A DNA stretch of 64,000 bases from Sphingomonas sp. ERG5 (GCF_000803065.1 NZ_JSXI01000059.1:100910-164909); one strand, 5' to 3'. Shown: positions 8,359-16,856, numbered from the stretch's first letter. The notes: generated by a model not told the origin, from the letters alone. Numbers and translations are program-made.

Positions 8359-9489
8359 TCAGAGTCCCTTGCTTGGGTTGATCAGGAACTTCTCGCCCGT
8401 CGCCTTTTTCGCATAAGCGGCGATGACATCGGGTTGCAGCGCTTCGGCCAGCGAGATTTCCGAGGTGTAGTGGCTGGCGAAGGTCGTTGTCAGTTCGGCG
8501 GCGACACGCGCGCGCATGCGCTGGCTGACCTCGGGGCCGGCCTTCATCAGGAAATAGGTCAGCAGGAAGCCGCCAATGCCCCAGGCCATGCCGGTGTTGC
8601 GGCCGATCTCGGTCGGGCGCAGGTCGAGCACGCCATAGATATAGACCTGTTTGTGCGTGGTCGAACCGTAGCGGCTGTAATCGGTCATTTTCCGCGTCGC
8701 GGCGACTTCCATCGCAGCGATGATCTGGCCTGCCAGGGGGCCGCCGCCGACCGCGTCGAAGGCGAGCGTTGCACCGGTTTCCATCAGCGCGTCGATCAGC
8801 TTGGCGCGGAAATCGGGCGCGGTGCTGTCGACGACATATTTGGCGCCGAGATCGGTCAGAATCTTCGCCTGGGCTTCGCTGCGCACGATGTTCACCAGCG
8901 GTACGCCGTCGGCGATGCAGATGCGGTTGAGCATCTGGCCGAGGTTCGATGCGGCGGCGGTGTGAACCAGCGCAGTGTGGCCCTCCATGCGCATCGTCTC
9001 GACCATGGCGAGGGCGGTCAGCGGGTTGACGAAGCATGATGCGCCCTCAGTCGGCGTCGTGCCTTCGGGCAGAACGAGCGCATCGCTCGCCCGTGCCACG
9101 CGATATTGCGAATACATCGACCCACCGAGCAGCGCGACGGTGCGGCCGATCAGGTGCTTCGCGTCGTCACCCGCCTCGACCACCACACCGGCGCCTTCAT
9201 TGCCGACAGCCATCGCTTCGCCCAGCCGTGCTTGCAGCGAGGGCAGGATGGCCGGAGCGACCGAGGCCGTCACGGTCGGACGGTCAGCGCTTCCGCCGGC
9301 CTTGATCGTCGACAGGTCCGCCGGGCCAAGCAGCAGGCCGAGGTCGGACGGGTTGAGCGGCGATGCCTCGATCCGCACCACGACCTGGTCGGCACGTGGG
9401 GCAGGAATCGCCACATCGTCGAGCGACAGGCGAAGTTCGCCTTCGGGGGTGATCAGCGAGCTCAGTTGCAGGCCGGTGGTGATGGTCAT
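8359..9489 (-). CDS. Zinc-free medium-chain dehydrogenase/reductase (quinone-oxidoreductase-like)
   Basis: A 376-residue MDR-superfamily enzyme, NAD(P)H dependent and cytoplasmic. The N-terminal GroES-like domain has VVVRIEASPLNPSDLGLLLG, typical of the quinone reductase/enoyl reductase branch. VGNEGAGVVVEAG and the Rossmann segment LVHTAAASNLGQMLNRI follow. The structural-zinc cysteines of alcohol dehydrogenases are absent. Start ATG at 9489 has GGGAGAG upstream; an in-frame extension to 9867 is spurious. Substrate unknown: quinone, enone or enoyl thioester are all possible. Confidence 0.88.
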   Translation of the reverse strand: MTITTGLQLSSLITPEGELRLSLDDVAIPAPRADQVVVRIEASPLNPSDLGLLLGPADLSTIKAGGSADRPTVTASVAPAILPSLQARLGEAMAVGNEGAGVVVEAGDDAKHLIGRTVALLGGSMYSQYRVARASDALVLPEGTTPTEGASCFVNPLTALAMVETMRMEGHTALVHTAAASNLGQMLNRICIADGVPLVNIVRSEAQAKILTDLGAKYVVDSTAPDFRAKLIDALMETGATLAFDAVGGGPLAGQIIAAMEVAATRKMTDYSRYGSTTHKQVYIYGVLDLRPTEIGRNTGMAWGIGGFLLTYFLMKAGPEVSQRMRARVAAELTTTFASHYTSEISLAEALQPDVIAAYAKKATGEKFLINPSKGL

Positions 9490-9730
9490 CGCGTCTCTCC
9501 CAGATTTATGGGTAGCGATATGCAACGGATGTTGCCGGAGCGCGAGAGGGAATCGGCGGATTGAAGGGATGGGTGAGGCGACAAGAAATACGTGCTTCCG
9601 CGGCGCAGGGCGGGGCGCAGTTGGAATGATAGAGGTAACGGGCCGCAGCAGCAGTTTCCGGCGGTCTTCCAACTGGCCCCCGGTCTGCGCCGGGGAAGTG
9701 TCGCGGGTTGGGCTGCGAGCCGCCTGAGTC

Positions 9731-10417
9731 TCAGCCGATCGCCTCGAGCACCGCCGCGCGCAACTCGGGAATCCCCAACCCCGTCTCGCTCGACGTTTCC
9801 AGCACGTCGGGATGTGCCGCCGGGCGCTTGCGCGCTTCCTCGGCGGTACGGGCGGCAACCTCGGCAAGTTCGGTCGGCTTGATCTTGTCGGCCTTGGTCA
9901 GCACCAGGCGATAGCTCACCGCTGCCTTGTCGAGCATTTCCATGATCTCGCGGTCGACATCCTTGATGCCGTGGCGCGCGTCGATCAGGACCAGCGCACG
10001 CTTCAGCTCCTGGCGTCCACGCAGGAAGTCGTTGACCAGGAAGCGCCACTTCTTGACCATGTCCTTCGGCGCCTTGGCAAAGCCATAGCCGGGCATGTCG
10101 ACGAGACGGAAAGCGAGCGGCTCGCCGACATCGAAGAAGTTCAACTCCTGCGTACGCCCTGGCGTGTTCGACGTGCGGGCAAGCGAATTGCGCCCGGTCA
10201 GCGCGTTAAGCAGCGACGATTTGCCGACATTGGAGCGGCCCGCAAAGGCAACTTCGGGCACGCTCGCGTCGGGAATGAACGCGAGCGTCGGGGCCGATTT
10301 CAGGAACGCGACCGGTCCGGCAAAAGTCTTCCGCGCCAGCTCGATCAACTCGGGGGTGAAGCCGAGCGGATCGGGACCGGCAGAGTCGGCGCCGGGGGAA
10401 TCGGGGGCCTCGGTCAT
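9731..10417 (-). CDS. engB: Ribosome-biogenesis GTPase EngB (YihA/YsxC)
   Basis: TrmE-Era-EngA superfamily GTPase of 228 residues required for maturation of the 50S subunit. The G motifs are visible: G1 GRSNVGKS, G3 DMPGYG, G4 TKADK. TPGRTQELNFF is the family-specific switch region. Its ATG overlaps the yidC stop as ATGA (10414-10417), indicating translational coupling at the end of the rpmH-rnpA-yidD-yidC-engB operon. The reading frame stays open upstream into yidC, but that stretch is an out-of-frame shadow of YidC. Confidence 0.95.
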   Translation of the reverse strand: MTEAPDSPGADSAGPDPLGFTPELIELARKTFAGPVAFLKSAPTLAFIPDASVPEVAFAGRSNVGKSSLLNALTGRNSLARTSNTPGRTQELNFFDVGEPLAFRLVDMPGYGFAKAPKDMVKKWRFLVNDFLRGRQELKRALVLIDARHGIKDVDREIMEMLDKAAVSYRLVLTKADKIKPTELAEVAARTAEEARKRPAAHPDVLETSSETGLGIPELRAAVLEAIG

Positions 10418-12117
10418 TTGACCGCGGCCTCCTTCAACGCCGGATGCCGCGAATAAAGCAGCTTCTGCTGCAGGATCGTCAGCACGTTCGAGGTGATCCA
10501 GTAGACCTGCAGGCCGACCGCGAATGGCGCCATCACGAACATCAGCACCCAGGGCATGATCGCGAAGACCTGCTTCTGGGTCTCGTCCATCGGTGCCGGA
10601 TTCAGCTTGAACTGGAAGTACATCGAGATGCCGAGCAGGATCGGGATGATGCCGATCGCGAGGAACGCCGGCGGTGTATAGGGGAGCCAGCCGAACAGGT
10701 TGAGCGGCGTCAGCGGGTCGTGCGCCGACAGATCCTTGATCCACAGCACGAACGGCTGGTGACGCATTTCGATCGTCAGCAGCAACACCTTGTACAGCGC
10801 GTAGAAGATCGGAATCTGCAGGAAGGTCGGCAGGCAGCCGGCAAGCGGATTGACCTTCTCCGTCTTGTACAGCGCCATGATCTCCTGCTGCTGCTTCGGC
10901 TTGTCGTCCTTGTAGCGTTCCTGCAGTGCCTTCATCTTGGGTTGCAGCGCGCGCATGGCCGCCATCGAGGCGAACTGGCGCTGCGCGATCGGGAACATCA
11001 GGCCGCGGATCGTGACCGTCAGCAGGATGATCGCGACACCGAAATTGCCCACCATCTGGAACAGCCAGTGGAGGTAATAGAAGATCGGCTTTTCGACGAT
11101 GCGGAACCAACCCCAGTCGATGCCGTGATCGAACAGCGCGATGCCTTCCTTGTCGGTGTAGCGGTCGAGCAGCTTCACTTCCTTGGCGCCCGCGAAGAAA
11201 CGCGAGGTCTGGGTGACCGTCGCACCCGGCTGGAGCAGGCGCGGGGTGACCGCATAGTCAGCCTGATAGGCCTTGTTGGGGCCGGGGCGGAACTGGCCGT
11301 CGAATGGTACGCCCTGATCGGGGACAAGCGCGGTCAGCCAATATTTATCGGTGAAGCCAAGCCAGCCGCCGGTGGTGTTGAACTTTTGCGGACCCGCATC
11401 GACGTCGCTGAAATTGACGTCGTAATGCGCGCCGCCATTGTGCGCCGACATCGGGCCGATCTGCACCGTCCAGGTGTCGGGGTCATGGAAGATGCCGATG
11501 CGGTTGATCAGGCCGTAAGCCGCGACCGGTACCGGGCCGGCGCCGGCATTGGCGACGGTCTGGCGCACCGTGAACATATAGCCGTCATCGACTGAGATCT
11601 GGATGCGGAAACGCTGGCCGCTGGCATTGGCCGCGTCGAGCGTGACTGGCTTGCCGATTGACAGGACATCGCCGGTCGCCTTCCAGATCGTGTCCGGTGC
11701 GGGCGGCTTCAGCCCGTCATCGCGCCAGCCAAAGCCGGCGAAATAAGCGCCCGCGCTGCCCGATGGTGAGAGCAGGCGGATCGGCGGCGAGTTCTTGTCG
11801 ATGGTTTCCTTGTAGGTGACCAGCACCAGGTCATCGATGCGCGCGCCCTTCAGGTTGATCGAACCCTTCAAATTGGGCGTGTCGATACGCACGCGTGGGG
11901 TTTCGGCGAGCACGGTATTGCGGTCGCGCACCGCCGCGGCGCCATCGGCGGCGGGATCCGCGCCGGGATTGGGCACGACCTTCGACTTGCCGTCGACGAT
12001 CTTGGTCACCGGCGGGTTGGCGGTGGGAAAGAAGCGGTTCTGCAGCAGCGGCCAGCCGAACAGGATCAGCGCCGCGATGACCGCGAACAGGATGAAGTTC
12101 TTGTTGTCGTTGTTCAC
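10414..12117 (-). CDS. yidC: Membrane protein insertase YidC
   Basis: A 567-residue inner-membrane insertase that works alone or with SecYEG. Order: N-terminal TM (FILFAVIAALILFGWPLL), a large periplasmic beta-sandwich domain (about 80-345), and a C-terminal five-TM core (about 350-550) with the cytoplasmic hairpin MRALQPKMKALQERYKDDK and NPLAGCLPTFLQIPIFYALYK. It sits between yidD and engB, the standard alphaproteobacterial order, and overlaps engB by four bases. Nothing is missing relative to the family. Confidence 0.96.
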   Translation of the reverse strand: MNNDNKNFILFAVIAALILFGWPLLQNRFFPTANPPVTKIVDGKSKVVPNPGADPAADGAAAVRDRNTVLAETPRVRIDTPNLKGSINLKGARIDDLVLVTYKETIDKNSPPIRLLSPSGSAGAYFAGFGWRDDGLKPPAPDTIWKATGDVLSIGKPVTLDAANASGQRFRIQISVDDGYMFTVRQTVANAGAGPVPVAAYGLINRIGIFHDPDTWTVQIGPMSAHNGGAHYDVNFSDVDAGPQKFNTTGGWLGFTDKYWLTALVPDQGVPFDGQFRPGPNKAYQADYAVTPRLLQPGATVTQTSRFFAGAKEVKLLDRYTDKEGIALFDHGIDWGWFRIVEKPIFYYLHWLFQMVGNFGVAIILLTVTIRGLMFPIAQRQFASMAAMRALQPKMKALQERYKDDKPKQQQEIMALYKTEKVNPLAGCLPTFLQIPIFYALYKVLLLTIEMRHQPFVLWIKDLSAHDPLTPLNLFGWLPYTPPAFLAIGIIPILLGISMYFQFKLNPAPMDETQKQVFAIMPWVLMFVMAPFAVGLQVYWITSNVLTILQQKLLYSRHPALKEAAVK

Positions 12118-12165
12118 CGCGCTTGGATCCCGATCATGTTGGGGTAGTGTCTGTTGGGCTGGCTG

Positions 12166-12378
12166 TCAGGGGACAGGATCATAACCGGATCCGCCCCAGG
12201 GATGGCAGCGCCCGATACGCCGTGCCGCCAGCCAACCGCCCTTCAGCGCGCCATAGCGGCGAAGTGCCTCGATTGCATAGGCCGAACAGGAGGGCGCGTA
12301 GCGGCAGGTTGGCGGCAGTACTGCCGATGGCCCGATCTGCCACAACCGCGCCAGGCCGATGAGCAGCTTCGCCATCAT
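12166..12378 (-). CDS. yidD: Membrane protein insertion efficiency factor YidD
   Basis: A 70-residue YidD/Hemolysin family protein assisting YidC-dependent insertion. The family signature is clear: PPTCRYAPSCSAYAIEAL (two conserved cysteines) and RIGRCHPWGGSGYDPVP at the C-terminus. It overlaps the rnpA stop by four bases at 12375-12378. ATG codons at 12378 and 12375 are both possible starts. Confidence 0.95.
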   Translation of the reverse strand: MMAKLLIGLARLWQIGPSAVLPPTCRYAPSCSAYAIEALRRYGALKGGWLAARRIGRCHPWGGSGYDPVP

Positions 12379-12701
12379 CGCGCGATCTTCTGCAGCGCTT
12401 TGGCGAGGTCGGTGCGGAGTTGCGCGAAATCGCGCTCGATGCCGCCGTTGCGGCCGATCAGCACATGGTCGGCACCGCGAATGCCCGATTCGGGCAGCAG
12501 ATCGCGCGCGAGCGAGCGCAAGCGCCGCTTCATGCGGTTGCGGACCACGGCGTTGCCGATTTTCTTGGTGACGGTGTAGCCGATTCGCATCGTCGCATCA
12601 CCGTCGTCGCGATCGCGCACCAGCAGGACGAATCCCGGCATCGGTGCGCGCTTTCCTGAATTCGCCGCGAGAAAGTCGCGGCGAATCGCCAGAGTCTTCA
12701 G
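12375..12701 (-). CDS. rnpA: Ribonuclease P protein component (start uncertain)
   Basis: Protein subunit of RNase P, which trims 5' leaders of pre-tRNA. The conserved core is present: RIGYTVTKKIGNAVVRNRMKRRLRSL holds the RNR motif. No ATG, GTG or TTG precedes the core within normal family length. The first ATG-started reading of this frame begins at 12839, seven bases upstream of rpmH, and would enclose the whole of rpmH in another frame (154 residues). The first internal ATG lies inside the core at codon 67 of that reading. The coordinates given use CTG at 12701, which overlaps the rpmH stop as CTGA and yields 108 residues, a normal length. The true start is unproven. Confidence 0.85.
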   Translation of the reverse strand: MKTLAIRRDFLAANSGKRAPMPGFVLLVRDRDDGDATMRIGYTVTKKIGNAVVRNRMKRRLRSLARDLLPESGIRGADHVLIGRNGGIERDFAQLRTDLAKALQKIAR

Positions 12702-12832
12702 GCCGACAGCTTCTTGCGGCCGCGATTGCGACGCGCGCGGATCACGTTGCGGCCGCCCGGGGTCGCCATGCGCGAGCGGAAGCCGTGACGACGGGCGCGC
12801 ACGAGGTTGCTCGGTTGAAAGGTCCGCTTCAT
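12698..12832 (-). CDS. rpmH: 50S ribosomal protein L34
   Basis: A 44-residue protein, MKRTFQPSNLVRARRHGF through RNRGRKKLSA, with the unmistakable L34 sequence. It heads the operon with rnpA, yidD, yidC and engB. The start is ATG at 12832. A second ATG in the rnpA frame lies seven bases upstream at 12839. Too short for many ORF callers, but certain. Confidence 0.97.
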   Translation of the reverse strand: MKRTFQPSNLVRARRHGFRSRMATPGGRNVIRARRNRGRKKLSA

Positions 12833-12875
12833 CGGTCATTCCCTAAGAATTCTTACCCAAGGGGGTATTTCTGAA

Positions 12876-12903
12876 TATAAAAGGGCCGCCACGAGGACGG
12901 CCT
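12876..12903 (-). terminator. Probable rho-independent terminator of the PGPGW gene
   Basis: Read on the minus strand, GGCCGTC and GGCGGCC-type arms (plus-strand 12884-12890 and 12896-12902) form a GC-rich hairpin followed by CTTTTAT. It lies about 40 bases after the stop of the PGPGW membrane protein gene and just before the rpmH promoter region. Confidence 0.6.
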
Positions 12904-12939
12904 TGAAGCCGGTGCCCATAAGCAAAGCCGGGTCCCAAG

Positions 12940-13224
12940 TCAACGTGTACGCGCTTCTTCAGCGCGCGATTGCCGCCGGGCACGGCTGGCGCGGCGCAGC
13001 CCGCGGTCGGCCATGTCGCCTGCCCTGGGCCAGCGACGCTTGGCGCCGACGAACTGGCGCTTCGCCCAATGCGAGGTGCGCAGCATTAGCGCAAGGCCTG
13101 TGGCGAACACCACGACCCCGCCCGGGCCGGGGATGATGCCGACCACTGGCGAGGCAATCACCAACGCCACGCCAAGCGAGAACAGGCCGGTCCGCAGTAG
13201 AGGGCGAGGGGCTGTGTTGGCCAT
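12940..13224 (-). CDS. PGPGW-type small membrane protein
   Basis: A 94-residue protein with hydrophobic stretches at about 10-30 and 32-50 separated by IIPGPGG, the hallmark of the putative transmembrane PGPGW family. A basic, Arg-rich tail (KRRWPRAGDMADRGLRRASR) follows, probably cytoplasmic. The ATG at 13224 starts this conserved part; the open frame upstream is not conserved-looking. The function of the family is unknown. A hairpin terminator follows. Confidence 0.7.
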   Translation of the reverse strand: MANTAPRPLLRTGLFSLGVALVIASPVVGIIPGPGGVVVFATGLALMLRTSHWAKRQFVGAKRRWPRAGDMADRGLRRASRARRQSRAEEARTR

Positions 13225-13338
13225 GAGGGAAGATGTGGGGAGGGTGTGTTGCTTGCGCAAGACGCCGGAGTGAGCGTGAAAAGGCGCTGACGATCCCGAT
13301 CTGCTCAATTAGAGCACGCCACTTCATCGGAGACAGAA

Positions 13339-13809
13339 ATGCTCAACCCCGACCTCTTCCTGGACGACCTGGTCATCGGCGACAGCTGGCCCGGTGGTCC
13401 GATCACCATCGCCGAAGCCGACATCATCCGCTTCGCGCGGGAATTCGATCCCCAGCCAATGCACACCGATCCGCAGGCTGCCGCGCAAGGCCGGTTCGGC
13501 GGCCTGATCGCCAGTGGCTGGCACGTCGCGTCGCTGGTGATGCGCGATTTCGTCGACACCGCGCCCTTCGGCGCGACGCCGATGCTCGGCCTGCGGGTCG
13601 ATGAACTGCAATGGCTCCACCCGGTGCGTCCCGGCGATACGCTCCATATCCGGCGCGAGATCGTCGCGGTCGCGCGATCGAGGAGCAAGCCCGATCGCGG
13701 TACGATCAGTATGAAGATGACCGTCTCCAATCAGGATGGCGCGATCGTGCTGTCCTTCCTCAACCTGATCCAGATGCCGGCGCGGTCAGGCGGAGGCATC
13801 GCCCCCTGA
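13339..13809 (+). CDS. MaoC-like (R)-specific hydratase
   Basis: A hot-dog fold protein of 156 residues. The hydratase motif is present: FAREFDPQPMHTDP (Asp and His of the catalytic dyad) and GRFGGLIASGWHVAS. Such enzymes hydrate enoyl-CoA to (R)-3-hydroxyacyl-CoA or act in related acid degradation. No signal peptide. It overlaps the convergent HxlR gene by 24 bases at their 3' ends. Confidence 0.88.
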   Translation: MLNPDLFLDDLVIGDSWPGGPITIAEADIIRFAREFDPQPMHTDPQAAAQGRFGGLIASGWHVASLVMRDFVDTAPFGATPMLGLRVDELQWLHPVRPGDTLHIRREIVAVARSRSKPDRGTISMKMTVSNQDGAIVLSFLNLIQMPARSGGGIAP

Positions 13810-14196
13810 CGCCGTGTCGCGCCGCGCGGCGAGGATGCGCGGCAGCCGCTCCTCGATCCAGTCGGCAAGGCCCGCAACCTTTTCCGCCGCTTCCTCTCCC
13901 AGCGGAGTCAGCGTGTATTCGACATGCGGCGGCACCACCGGAAAGGACCGGCGGACGATCAGTCCGTCGGCTTCGAGGCATTGCAGCGTCTGCGACAACA
14001 TACGTTCGCTCCCCCCGCCGATGCGGCGGCGCAATCCACTGAACCGCAAGGTTCCCGCCTGCAACGCGACCAGCGTGAGCACGCCCCAGCTGCTTGTCAT
14101 ATGCTTCATCACGTCGCGCGATGGGCAATCGCGCGCGAACACGTCGCCGCGTTGCAGCCGCTCGGCCAGGCGCATGCCGCCTTCGATGTCAGCCAT
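13786..14196 (-). CDS. HxlR-family transcriptional regulator
   Basis: A 136-residue winged-helix regulator of the HxlR/YtfH type. DCPSRDVMKHMTSSWGVLTLVAL is the family N-terminus with the redox-sensitive Cys near residue 24. RFSGLRRRIGGGSERMLSQTLQCLEADGLIVR is the DNA-recognition part. It is divergent from the NmrA-type reductase, the same arrangement as ytfH/qorR and ytfG/qorB in other bacteria, where the regulator represses its neighbour in response to electrophiles or quinones. That role is inferred from arrangement and family. Confidence 0.88.
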   Translation of the reverse strand: MADIEGGMRLAERLQRGDVFARDCPSRDVMKHMTSSWGVLTLVALQAGTLRFSGLRRRIGGGSERMLSQTLQCLEADGLIVRRSFPVVPPHVEYTLTPLGEEAAEKVAGLADWIEERLPRILAARRDTASGGDASA

Positions 14197-14201
14197 TTTA
14201 C

Positions 14202-14236
14202 ACTAACCTTTATGTACGTACTTATGATTAGTTAGT
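14202..14236. promoter_or_regulatory. Likely HxlR operator between divergent genes
   Basis: In the 83-base divergent gap, a perfect GTACGTAC palindrome (14214-14221) is flanked by ACTAAC (14202-14207) and ATTAGT/GTTAGT (14227-14236). This nested inverted symmetry is what a dimeric HxlR protein would bind; binding itself is inferred. Confidence 0.5.
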
Positions 14237-14279
14237 TAGGGCCTTATCTGCCGGGCATCAATCATCGAAGGAATGCCCC

Positions 14280-15137
14280 ATGTATGCAATCACCGGCGCC
14301 ACCGGCCAGCTCGGCCGCCTGGCTGTCACCGCCCTGCTCGACCAGGTCCCGGCGGGCGAGATCGTCGCGGTCGTCCGCACTCCCGACAAGGCCGCCGATC
14401 TTGCCGCGCTGGGCGTGGTGGTGCGGGTCGGCGATTATGATCGGCCGGAAACATTGACGGCCGCCTTTGCCGGGGTGTCGAAGCTGCTGCTCATATCCTC
14501 GAACGACATTGGCCGGCGTGAGGCGCAGCACGGCGCAGCGATCGAGGCGGCGCGCGAAGCGGGCGTGGGGCTGATTGCCTATACCAGCCTGCTGCATGCC
14601 GACACGACCACGCTGGATCTCGGTATCGAGCATCGCGCGACCGAGAGGCTGTTGAGCGAATCCGGCGTGCCCTTCGTCCTGCTACGCAACGGCTGGTACA
14701 CCGAAAACTTCACCGCGCGGGTCGAGGCGGCGCTGGCGACCGGCGTGTTGCCGGGCAGTGCCGGCGGCGGCCGCGTCTCCTCCGCTGCACGCGCGGACTA
14801 TGCGGTGGCGGCTGCTGCCGTGCTGACCGCTGCAGACGATCAGGATGGCCGGATCTACGAGCTCGCGGGCGATAGTGGCTATACGCTGAGCGACTTCGCC
14901 GCCGCGATCGCAGCGCAGGCGGGAAAAGCGGTCGCTTATACCGACTTGCCCGAAGCGGCCTATCGGCAGGTGCTGATCGGAGCCGGGGTGCCCGACGGCT
15001 TCGCTGGATTCCTGTCCGAATGCGATGCGAAGACGGCGACCGGCGCACTGTTTGATGATGGTGGCGATCTTGCCGCGCTGATCGGCCGGCCGACGACACC
15101 GATCGCGGTCACGATCGCGGCGATACTCGCGGGATGA
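14280..15137 (+). CDS. NmrA-like NAD(P)-binding oxidoreductase (QorB-like)
   Basis: A 285-residue atypical SDR. MYAITGATGQLGRLAVTAL is the NADP-binding Rossmann motif (GxxGxxG). LIAYTSLLHADTT and LRNGWYTEN are typical of NAD(P)H:quinone oxidoreductase 2 (QorB/YtfG) and NmrA-like proteins. The catalytic YxxxK of classical SDRs is absent, as in that family. Pairing with a divergent HxlR regulator supports a quinone or electrophile detoxification role in the cytoplasm. Confidence 0.85.
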   Translation: MYAITGATGQLGRLAVTALLDQVPAGEIVAVVRTPDKAADLAALGVVVRVGDYDRPETLTAAFAGVSKLLLISSNDIGRREAQHGAAIEAAREAGVGLIAYTSLLHADTTTLDLGIEHRATERLLSESGVPFVLLRNGWYTENFTARVEAALATGVLPGSAGGGRVSSAARADYAVAAAAVLTAADDQDGRIYELAGDSGYTLSDFAAAIAAQAGKAVAYTDLPEAAYRQVLIGAGVPDGFAGFLSECDAKTATGALFDDGGDLAALIGRPTTPIAVTIAAILAG

Positions 15138-15166
15138 GAATTGAGGACTGCGCTCCAGCGCCGCCC

Positions 15167-15370
15167 TTACGCCTCACCCTGCAAGAGACGGCGCACCTGT
15201 TTGGCATAGGTCCGGCCGACTCGCACTTCGCCGCCATCGTCCATCACCGCGATCAGCGCGGCAAAAGCCGCGCCGCGCAGCCGCAGGGTGCGGTCGCGGC
15301 GTACGATCGCGCTGTGGTGGATGCGCAGGAAATCGACCGGATCGAGCCGTCGGTCGAGCGAAGCGAGGCT
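15167..15370 (-). pseudogene. LytTR DNA-binding domain relic
   Basis: The minus strand encodes about 67 residues ending RTYAKQVRRLLQGEA and containing DFLRIHHSAIVRRD and VRVGRTYAKQ, the core of a LytTR DNA-binding domain. The frame is closed upstream by TAA at 15371-15373, there is no start codon, and the receiver or membrane part is absent because the DoxX gene begins 47 bases away. It is the 3' remnant of a LytTR-type regulator. Confidence 0.7.
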
Positions 15371-15417
15371 TTAGCGACTCTTGCCGAAATGGATCAGGTT
15401 TCGACACATTTCGCGCA

Positions 15418-15837
15418 ATGACGCGCTATCCCTTCATTCCCCTCCCCCTGGCCGTCATGATCGCTCGGATCATGACGGCCGTCTTTTTCCTCGCGTACGC
15501 GGTGGTGCGGATCGCCAACGGCACGATCCCGCGGTTCGGCACTTTTGTGGAGGCGGCAGGATTCCCTTACGGTATCCAACTGGTCTGGCTGATCACACTA
15601 AGTGAATTGGTCTGCGGCGCGCTGCTGATTCTCGGCCTTTACGTGTGTTGGGCGACGATTCCGCTGTTCGTCATCGCCGGCATGGGAATCGTCATCATCC
15701 ACCGCCATGCCGGCCGGTTCGTCGGCGAACATGGCACCGGCGGCAGCGAATATCGCGTGGCGCTGCTCGTTTTGCTGCTGGTCGTCGCGGCAAGCGATCG
15801 TCCGCCGTCCGTAATTCCGGTCCGAAATGGAGGATAG
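15418..15837 (+). CDS. DoxX-family membrane protein
   Basis: A 139-residue protein with four hydrophobic helices: about 12-30, 48-70, 72-92 and 105-125. The pattern (IARIMTAVFFLAYAVVRI, then GLYVCWATIPLFVIAGMG) is that of the DoxX/SURF4-like group. These are inner-membrane proteins linked loosely to redox or stress functions; no enzyme motif is visible. It abuts the LytTR relic, which may once have regulated it. Start ATG at 15418. Confidence 0.72.
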   Translation: MTRYPFIPLPLAVMIARIMTAVFFLAYAVVRIANGTIPRFGTFVEAAGFPYGIQLVWLITLSELVCGALLILGLYVCWATIPLFVIAGMGIVIIHRHAGRFVGEHGTGGSEYRVALLVLLLVVAASDRPPSVIPVRNGG

Positions 15838-15888
15838 TTCGCCTATTCCATACCCGGCTTCGCCGGGCTGCGCTCCAATGGGGCTTGC

Positions 15889-16467
15889 CTATTCCTTGTT
15901 TTCTCTTTCGGCCTTGCTCTTCTCGTAATTGTCGAGCGCTGCCTGATCTTCCGTCAGAACCAGTTCGCACGCCAGCAGTGTTTTTCCAGGTAACCCATTA
16001 CTCTCGCGTGCGATAATCGAGACCTTGCCCAGATCGGGGCTTGGCTGCTCCGCTGCGGGCAAAACGCGCGCATAGCCCTTGGTCGAGGTGCCGAACAATG
16101 TCGAGGCTTCGCGCTTGAGGCCGTAACGCGCGGCCAGCGCATCGGCCTGTTGTCCCTCGACCAGCACGCCGATCGACGATCCGGCAAAGATCACCTCTTT
16201 GGTCTTGAAGCCGTCCTTGCCGATCTCGCGCGGCATCTTGTAGACATGGGCGGTCAGCAGCGATGTGTCGGGCTTGGTGATCTTCTCCGCCGCCTCGTAA
16301 AGGTCGTTGGCGGAATTCATGTCGTAGGGCGGTTTGCATAGCGCCGCATCGAAGAACGGCGGCAGCGCGTCGTCTGCAGCAGCGGCATGAACGGCACCCC
16401 CGATCGAGGTCAGGACGGGCAGGAGCAGCAGCAGGGCTGCGCGGTGAAGCGTGCGAGTCGATGTCAT
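15889..16467 (-). CDS. Exported hypothetical protein
   Basis: A 192-residue protein with signal peptide MTSTRTLHRAALLLLLPVLTS and an Ala-rich cleavage region. The mature part contains two cysteines (ALCKPPYD and LLACELVL) that could form a disulphide and ends in a charged, probably helical tail (SKAERENKE). No family was recognised. The start at 16467 is preferred to the one 17 codons upstream because it opens the signal peptide. It is divergent from TonB receptor 1 across a 390-base AT-rich region. Confidence 0.65.
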   Translation of the reverse strand: MTSTRTLHRAALLLLLPVLTSIGGAVHAAAADDALPPFFDAALCKPPYDMNSANDLYEAAEKITKPDTSLLTAHVYKMPREIGKDGFKTKEVIFAGSSIGVLVEGQQADALAARYGLKREASTLFGTSTKGYARVLPAAEQPSPDLGKVSIIARESNGLPGKTLLACELVLTEDQAALDNYEKSKAERENKE

Positions 16468-16856
16468 GCGGCCCGCGCTGCCACGCATGGCGGTCCGGCG
16501 CAATGCGACGCGCGCCACGATTCACTGCGCAATCCTGAGTCAGTTGCGATGCAAGGTTTTGCGCATATTTATTTCCATATTTCCATATATTTGTACGAAG
16601 TAATTGATGAGTGATCTGCATATCGTAATATTTCGTAGAATAGATGACGGATCGCCATATTATGCTGACTGTATATGATTGAGATATACGAAGTGAATTG
16701 CAAGGAGGCCTGTTTTTCCTTGAGAAAATGTCGATAATGACGCGAAAATGACTAGGAAATGCAGCAATTATTACATTCAATGTAACATTACTGACCTAAC
16801 ATCTGTGTAGCCGCCGCCTCAGCAGGACAACAAGGTCCTGAAGGGGTTTTTGACAC
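16468..16856. promoter_or_regulatory. AT-rich divergent region with an inverted repeat before TonB receptor 1
   Basis: No gene is seen here. The stretch 16560-16770 is strikingly AT-rich for this genome. At 16771-16785 there is a perfect inverted repeat, TTACATT-C-AATGTAA, continuing into CATTACTGACC. The same half-sites (TTACATTC ... TGTAACAT) form the centre of the dispersed palindromic repeats at 1566-1613 and 19709-19742. It is a likely promoter/operator for the receptor gene, which starts about 70 bases further on. Confidence 0.5.

Noticed and set aside
10418..11110. N-terminal extension of engB giving 459 codons
   Set aside because: The extra part is an out-of-frame reading of yidC; EngB begins at MTEAPDS with ATGA coupling.
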